Origin: Actinomycetes bacterium
GTDB taxonomy: Bacteria > Actinomycetota > Actinomycetes > Mycobacteriales > Micromonosporaceae
DNA length: 10,134 nt
Direction: 5' to 3'
Assembly: GCA_023437285.1 (NCBI GenBank)
Contig: JAEZGP010000344.1
Span: 1-10,134 of the forward strand
Positions 6,481 through 10,134 of this stretch are shown piece after piece. Under the pieces are notes generated by a model. That model was not told where the DNA came from. It worked only from the letters and a program-made list of their open reading frames with translations, and ran no database searches. The position numbers and the translations under genes were made by a program. Each line of letters opens with the position of its first letter. The stretch's first letter is position 1.

Positions 6481-7581
6481 TGCCAGGACCTCCAGGAGGT
6501 ACTCCCGCAGCCGCTCGTCGCCGTCGCGGCGGCCGTACGCGGCGGCGGCGATGCCCATGGTGGCCAGCCGCCCGGGGTCGGTGACCAACGGCAGCACGGT
6601 CCGCTCGATCCACTCCGGAGTGAGGTCCGCGTCGGCCACGAGCAGGCCGCCGCCGGCCTCGACCACGGGCAGCGCGTTGCGCCGCTGCTCGCCGTTGCCG
6701 TACGGCAGGGGCACGTAGACGGCCGGCAGTCCCACGGCGGTCACCTCGGCCAGGGTCATCGCGCCGCCACGCCCGACGAGCAGGTCCGCCGCCGCGTACC
6801 CCTGCTCCATCTCGCTCAGGTACGGCACGCTGACGTACGGGGTGGGCAGGTCCGGCGGGATCTCCACGGGCTCGTTGCGCGCGCCGATGACGTGCAGCAC
6901 CTGAACCCCGGCGGCGGCGATGGCCTTGGCGGCCCCGGCCATGGCGCGGTTGATCGACCGGGCACCCTGGGAACCGCCGGACACCAGGATGGTGGGCAGG
7001 TCGGGGCGCAGCCCGAAGCGGGTACGGGCGGCGGCGCGGGCCGCCGGCCGGTTGAGCCCGGTGATGCTCGTGCGCAGCGGCACGCCGACGACCCGGGCGT
7101 CGGCCAGCAGCGGCGACGCGGAGGTCTGCAGCTCGAAGCCGACCGCCACGTGGTCGGTGAACCGCATGCCCAGCCGGTTGGCCACGCCCGGCGGCACGTT
7201 CACCTCGTGGATGACGATGGGGGTCTTGCGCCGCCAGGCGGCCAGGTAGGCCGGCACCGACACGTACCCGCCGAAGCCGACCACCGCGTCGGCCGCCACG
7301 TCGTCGAGGACGGCGCGGGCGGCGCGCATGGAGCGCAGCATCCGGGTCGGGGTGCGGGCCAGGTCCATGTTCACCGAACGGGGCAGCTGATAGGCCGGCA
7401 CCTGGCGCAGCTCGTAGCCGGCGGCCGGGATCAGCTGGCCCTCCAGGCCCTTGGCGCTGCCGACGCAGGTGATGCGGATGTCGGGCTGATGGCGACGCAG
7501 GCAGTCGGCGAACGCCAACAGGGGGTAGATGTGGCCGCCGGAGCCGCCACCGGCCAGCACCACGGATCGCAGCTGGGTCAT
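6478..7581 (-). CDS. murG: MurG, lipid II-forming GlcNAc transferase
   Basis: MurG transfers GlcNAc from UDP-GlcNAc to lipid I at the inner face of the membrane, making lipid II. The 367-residue GT-B glycosyltransferase has the N-terminal Gly-rich loop AGGGSGGHIYPLLAFADCL (10-28), VGFGGYVSVPAYLAA (101-115), HEVNVPPGVANRLG (125-138), the second Gly-rich loop LVSGGSQGARSINRA (199-213), and the donor-binding block VGRGGAMTLAEVTAVGLPAVYVPLP (269-293), followed by the GEQRRNA motif (297-303). All are recognisable MurG blocks. The start ATG at 7581 overlaps the ftsW stop (ATGA), with AGAGGTGA just upstream inside ftsW, so the two are probably translated together. The product supplies the substrate for FtsW encoded immediately before it. 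The reading frame stays open upstream of 7581, but that part only shadows ftsW. Confidence 0.97.
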   Translation of the reverse strand: MTQLRSVVLAGGGSGGHIYPLLAFADCLRRHQPDIRITCVGSAKGLEGQLIPAAGYELRQVPAYQLPRSVNMDLARTPTRMLRSMRAARAVLDDVAADAVVGFGGYVSVPAYLAAWRRKTPIVIHEVNVPPGVANRLGMRFTDHVAVGFELQTSASPLLADARVVGVPLRTSITGLNRPAARAAARTRFGLRPDLPTILVSGGSQGARSINRAMAGAAKAIAAAGVQVLHVIGARNEPVEIPPDLPTPYVSVPYLSEMEQGYAAADLLVGRGGAMTLAEVTAVGLPAVYVPLPYGNGEQRRNALPVVEAGGGLLVADADLTPEWIERTVLPLVTDPGRLATMGIAAAAYGRRDGDERLREYLLEVLA

Positions 7582-8975
7582 CCGCTCACCTCTCGCCCGC
7601 GCTCGCCACCGGGGCCCTGCCGCTGCCGCGCGCGGCGCGGAAGCGGCGGCAGCGGAGCCCAGAGTAGCCGGCCGAGTTGGCCGGGCGGACGGGCGTGCAG
7701 GGCATGCGCGGCGGCGGGCTCCGCGCGGGCGAACGACGCCAGCACGCCGATCATCGCCATGGTCACGACCAGGGCACTTCCGCCGTCGGAGATCAGCGGC
7801 AGCGGCAGGCCGGTGATCGGCAGCAGGCCGACCACGCCGCCGAGGTTGATCGCGGCCTGCCCGGCCAGCCACACGGTGATGCCGGCGGCGACGAGGCGGC
7901 GGAACGAGCCGGGCACCCGGCGGGCGATGCGCAGCCCCGTGTACGCCAGGACCGCGAACAGGCCCAGCACCACCGTGCAGCCGACCACGCCCAGTTCCTC
8001 GGCGATGACGGCGAAGATGAAGTCGTTGTGGCCGTTGGGCAGCCAGCCCCACTTCAGCTTCGCCCGGCCCAGGCCGACGCCGAACCAGCCGCCGTTGGAG
8101 ATGGCGAACAGGCCTTCCATGGCCTGGTAGGCCATGCCCTGGGCGTGCGCGCCGGGGTCGAGGAAGGCGTCGAGGCGCTCCTGCCGGTAGCCCACCCCCG
8201 GCATCTTGATCAGCATGAACACGCCGATCAGGGCGAAGGCGAACATCCCGCCGAGGACCGACAGCCGCACGCCCGCGGCCCACAGCACGCCGACGAACAT
8301 GACCACCAGGCACAGCATGGTGCCCAGGTCGTTGTAGCCCACCAGCAGGAACAGCAGGCCGGCCACGGGGAACAGCGGCCGGGACAGGTCACGCCAGCGG
8401 CCCGCGAGCGCGCCCTTGCGCACCAGCACGTCGGCCGCCCACACGACGAACGCGATTTTGGCCAGTTCGGAGGGCTGCAACTGGACCGGGCCGAAGTAGA
8501 GCCACAGGTCGTCGGCGCGCAGCGGGCCGATCTTCGGGTCGTTCAGGATCTCCGCCTCGGCCAGCAGGGCCAGCACGTCCAGCATGATCAGCAGCACGAA
8601 CGCGGCGATCAGGCCGGGGCGGGCCAGCCACCGGTAGGTGCGCGCGGGCAGCCGTTGGCAGAGCCAGAACGCCACGAACCCGATGAGCGCCGAGGTGGCC
8701 TGCTTCTCGATCGAGGTGAAGGCGTTGCCGTGCGTCGCGTACGCCTGCAGGCTCGTCGCGGAGAACACCATCACCAGGCCGACGATGAGCAGCAGCCCGG
8801 CGCTGGAGATCAACAAATAGTACGACGCGAGGGGCCGCGACAGCAGCCCGCGCAGCAGCGCCGTCCAGCCGAGCAGGGCACTTCCCGGGGCGGGCCGGGC
8901 CGCGGCAGCGTCCGACTCGCGCGGCTCGACCGCGACGGACCCGTCGTCCCCGGATCGCTGCGACCGGTCGCTCAT
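7578..8975 (-). CDS. ftsW: FtsW, septal peptidoglycan polymerase (SEDS family)
   Basis: FtsW is the SEDS-family glycosyltransferase that polymerises lipid II at the septum with its partner class B PBP. The 465-residue protein has a cytoplasmic N-tail (1-50) and then about ten hydrophobic segments from residue 52 to about 415. Family motifs are LQPSELAKIAF (166-176), NDLGT (215-219), GLFAISNGGWFGVGLG (288-303), WLPNGHNDFIFAVIAEELG (311-329) and the last-helix TGLPLPLISDGGSAL (388-402). A basic, Pro-rich C-tail (about 420-465) follows. In the large loop before residue 284 the sequence is FLDPGAHAQGMAYQ (271-284): the second Asp of the usual DPxxDP pattern is replaced by His277. Assignment to FtsW rather than RodA rests on position between murD and murG. 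The start ATG at 8975 is 21 nt after murD, with GGAGGG 11 nt upstream; the end overlaps murG by 4 nt. Confidence 0.95.
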   Translation of the reverse strand: MSDRSQRSGDDGSVAVEPRESDAAAARPAPGSALLGWTALLRGLLSRPLASYYLLISSAGLLLIVGLVMVFSATSLQAYATHGNAFTSIEKQATSALIGFVAFWLCQRLPARTYRWLARPGLIAAFVLLIMLDVLALLAEAEILNDPKIGPLRADDLWLYFGPVQLQPSELAKIAFVVWAADVLVRKGALAGRWRDLSRPLFPVAGLLFLLVGYNDLGTMLCLVVMFVGVLWAAGVRLSVLGGMFAFALIGVFMLIKMPGVGYRQERLDAFLDPGAHAQGMAYQAMEGLFAISNGGWFGVGLGRAKLKWGWLPNGHNDFIFAVIAEELGVVGCTVVLGLFAVLAYTGLRIARRVPGSFRRLVAAGITVWLAGQAAINLGGVVGLLPITGLPLPLISDGGSALVVTMAMIGVLASFARAEPAAAHALHARPPGQLGRLLWAPLPPLPRRARQRQGPGGERGREVSG

Positions 8976-8996
8976 GGTCCGTCCCGCCCTCCGCCG

Positions 8997-10134
8997 TCAG
9001 TCGTCGTCCCCCCGCAGCGCCGCCACCGCCCGGGCGAACGCGTCGCCACGGTGCGAGTAGCCACGGAACATGTCCAGTGAGGCCGCCGCGGGGGCCAGCA
9101 GTACCGTGTCGCCGGGGTCGGCCAGGTCCGCGGCCGCGCGGACCACCTCCCCCATCGCACCATCATCGGTCCTCGCCACATCCACCACACGCACCGCCGG
9201 CGCGTGTCGCGCGAGCGCGCGGGCCACGTCGGCGCGGTCGACGCCCAGCAGGACCGCGCCGGCCAGGCGCGGCGCGACCGTGGCAACCAGATCGTCGACG
9301 TCGACGCCCTTGAGCTGACCGCCCGCGATCCACACCACGCGCGGGTAGGTGGTCAGGGACGCGAACGCGGCGTGCGGGTTGGTGGCCTTGCTGTCGTCGA
9401 CGTAGGTGACACCGTCCACAGTGGCTACCAGGGCGTTGCGGTGCGGCTCGGGCGTGTAACCGGCGATGCCCGCCGCGACCGCGTCGGCCGCCACCCCGTA
9501 GGCGCGGGCGAGCGCCGCCGCGTGCAACGCGTTGCTGAGGTTGTGCGGCCCGGCCGGTCGTACCGCCGCGGCGCTGCCCAGCTCCACCGCGTCGTCGGCA
9601 AAGGCACGATCCACGAGTACGCCGTCGATGACGCCGAGTTCGCCGCGCTCCGGCTCGCCCAGGGTCACCCCGACGGACCGGCCACCGACCGTACCGAGGC
9701 GGGCCGCCACGCGCGGATCGTCGAGGTTGCCCACGGCCACCCCACCGCCCGGCGCGCCGCGCCAGATCGCCTCCTTGGCCCCGGCGTACGCGTCGAAGCC
9801 GCCGTGCCAGTCGAGGTGGTCGTCGGCGAGGTTGAGCAGCGCCCCCGCGTACGGCGCGAGCGTGTCGGACCAGTGCAGTTGGAAGCTGGACAGCTCCACG
9901 GCGAGCACGTCGTAGGCGGCCTCGTCGAGGCCGACGAGCGGCTCGCCGATGTTGCCCAGGGCGGCGGTGCGGTGGCCGGCCGCCCGCAGGATCGTCGCCA
10001 GCATGGTCGTCGTCGTGGTCTTGCCGTTGGTGCCCGTGACGGCGAGCCAGAGGGGCGCGTGCGGCCCGCGCAGCCGCCAGGCTTGCTCGGGCTCGGCGTA
10101 CACCGGCAGCCCGGCCGCCAGCGCGGCGCGGGCC
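8997..10134 (-). CDS. murD: MurD, UDP-MurNAc-L-alanine--D-glutamate ligase (5' partial)
   Basis: MurD adds D-glutamate to UDP-MurNAc-L-Ala with ATP in the cytoplasm. The gene runs off the window: 378 codons are visible and the N-terminal UDP-binding part, probably around 80-110 residues, is missing. Visible parts are AAGLPVYAEPEQAWRL near the edge, the P-loop VTGTNGKTTTTTM, the central LSSFQLHWSDTLAPYAGALLNLADDHLDWHG block with the magnesium-site acidic/His residues, GPHNLSNALHAAALA, EPHRNALVATVDGVTYVDDSKATNP, and the C-terminal IAGGQLKGVDVDDL and LLAPAAASLDMFRGYSHRGDAF blocks. The last usually reads SPACASFDMF in this family. A GTG at 10103 is not the start, since homology continues upstream of it. 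It ends 21 nt before ftsW and leads the cluster in this window. Confidence 0.97.
   Translation of the reverse strand, partial: ARAALAAGLPVYAEPEQAWRLRGPHAPLWLAVTGTNGKTTTTTMLATILRAAGHRTAALGNIGEPLVGLDEAAYDVLAVELSSFQLHWSDTLAPYAGALLNLADDHLDWHGGFDAYAGAKEAIWRGAPGGGVAVGNLDDPRVAARLGTVGGRSVGVTLGEPERGELGVIDGVLVDRAFADDAVELGSAAAVRPAGPHNLSNALHAAALARAYGVAADAVAAGIAGYTPEPHRNALVATVDGVTYVDDSKATNPHAAFASLTTYPRVVWIAGGQLKGVDVDDLVATVAPRLAGAVLLGVDRADVARALARHAPAVRVVDVARTDDGAMGEVVRAAADLADPGDTVLLAPAAASLDMFRGYSHRGDAFARAVAALRGDDD

Noticed and set aside
7582..8313. Open reading frame continuing upstream of murG across ftsW
   Set aside because: It is an out-of-frame reading of ftsW with no domain. MurG homology starts at the ATG at 7581, which has a good Shine-Dalgarno.
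4935..9080. Very long plus-strand open frames opposite murC, murG and ftsW (about 470-585 codons each)
   Set aside because: They mirror the minus-strand genes codon for codon, are rich in Arg/Gly/His/Ala with no recognisable domains, and arise from the high GC content, which removes stop codons.
1..10134. Mobile elements, CRISPR arrays, tRNA/rRNA genes, defence or biosynthetic systems
   Set aside because: No transposase, spaced repeat array, RNA gene fold or accessory gene was seen. Gene order and codon character are those of a core housekeeping cluster throughout.

Overview
The window is a GC-rich (roughly 70% or more) actinobacterial division and cell-wall (dcw) cluster. Every supportable gene lies on the minus strand. 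In transcription order, from high to low coordinates, it reads murD (5' end cut by the window edge) - ftsW - murG - murC - ftsQ - ftsZ - yggS - sepF - yggT - divIVA/wag31 (3' end cut). This is the standard actinobacterial order. The FtsZ N-terminus, the SepF core, the YggT sequence and the polar DivIVA/Wag31 all point to Actinobacteria. The overall style and the murG-murC spacer suggest Micromonosporaceae (Actinoplanes/Micromonospora type), but that family call is an inference from memory, not from a search.

Layout. 8997-10134 murD, 7578-8975 ftsW, 6478-7581 murG, 4950-6404 murC and 4175-4945 ftsQ form a tight block: 21-nt gap, 4-nt ATGA overlap, 73-nt gap carrying a repeat-like element, 4-nt gap. 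A 223-nt non-coding leader then precedes ftsZ (2848-3951). It holds a candidate promoter, an AT-rich island with an inverted repeat, and a 13-bp palindrome. yggS (2087-2851) overlaps the ftsZ stop by 4 nt. A 217-218-nt non-coding gap with a short AT-rich patch and a long GC-rich hairpin separates yggS from sepF (1137-1868). sepF is followed closely by yggT (813-1121) and divIVA (1-772).

How the genes work together. MurD and MurC add amino acids to the UDP-MurNAc precursor in the cytoplasm. MurG makes lipid II from lipid I. FtsW polymerises lipid II at the septum, with FtsQ as part of the divisome scaffold. FtsZ forms the Z-ring, which SepF ties to the membrane through the FtsZ C-terminal peptide, seen here as DVPDFLK. 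DivIVA/Wag31 organises polar wall growth. YggS (PLP homeostasis) and YggT (small membrane protein) are the usual passengers of this segment.

I see no defence system, mobile element, CRISPR array, tRNA or rRNA. The points worth a second look are modest. The yfiH/pgeF gene usually found between ftsZ and yggS is absent. The murG-murC spacer looks like a dispersed intergenic repeat that supplies both a stop codon and a ribosome binding site. The sepF leader has a strong hairpin. FtsW has a histidine where the SEDS family normally has its key periplasmic-loop aspartate. MurC has altered C-terminal signature motifs.
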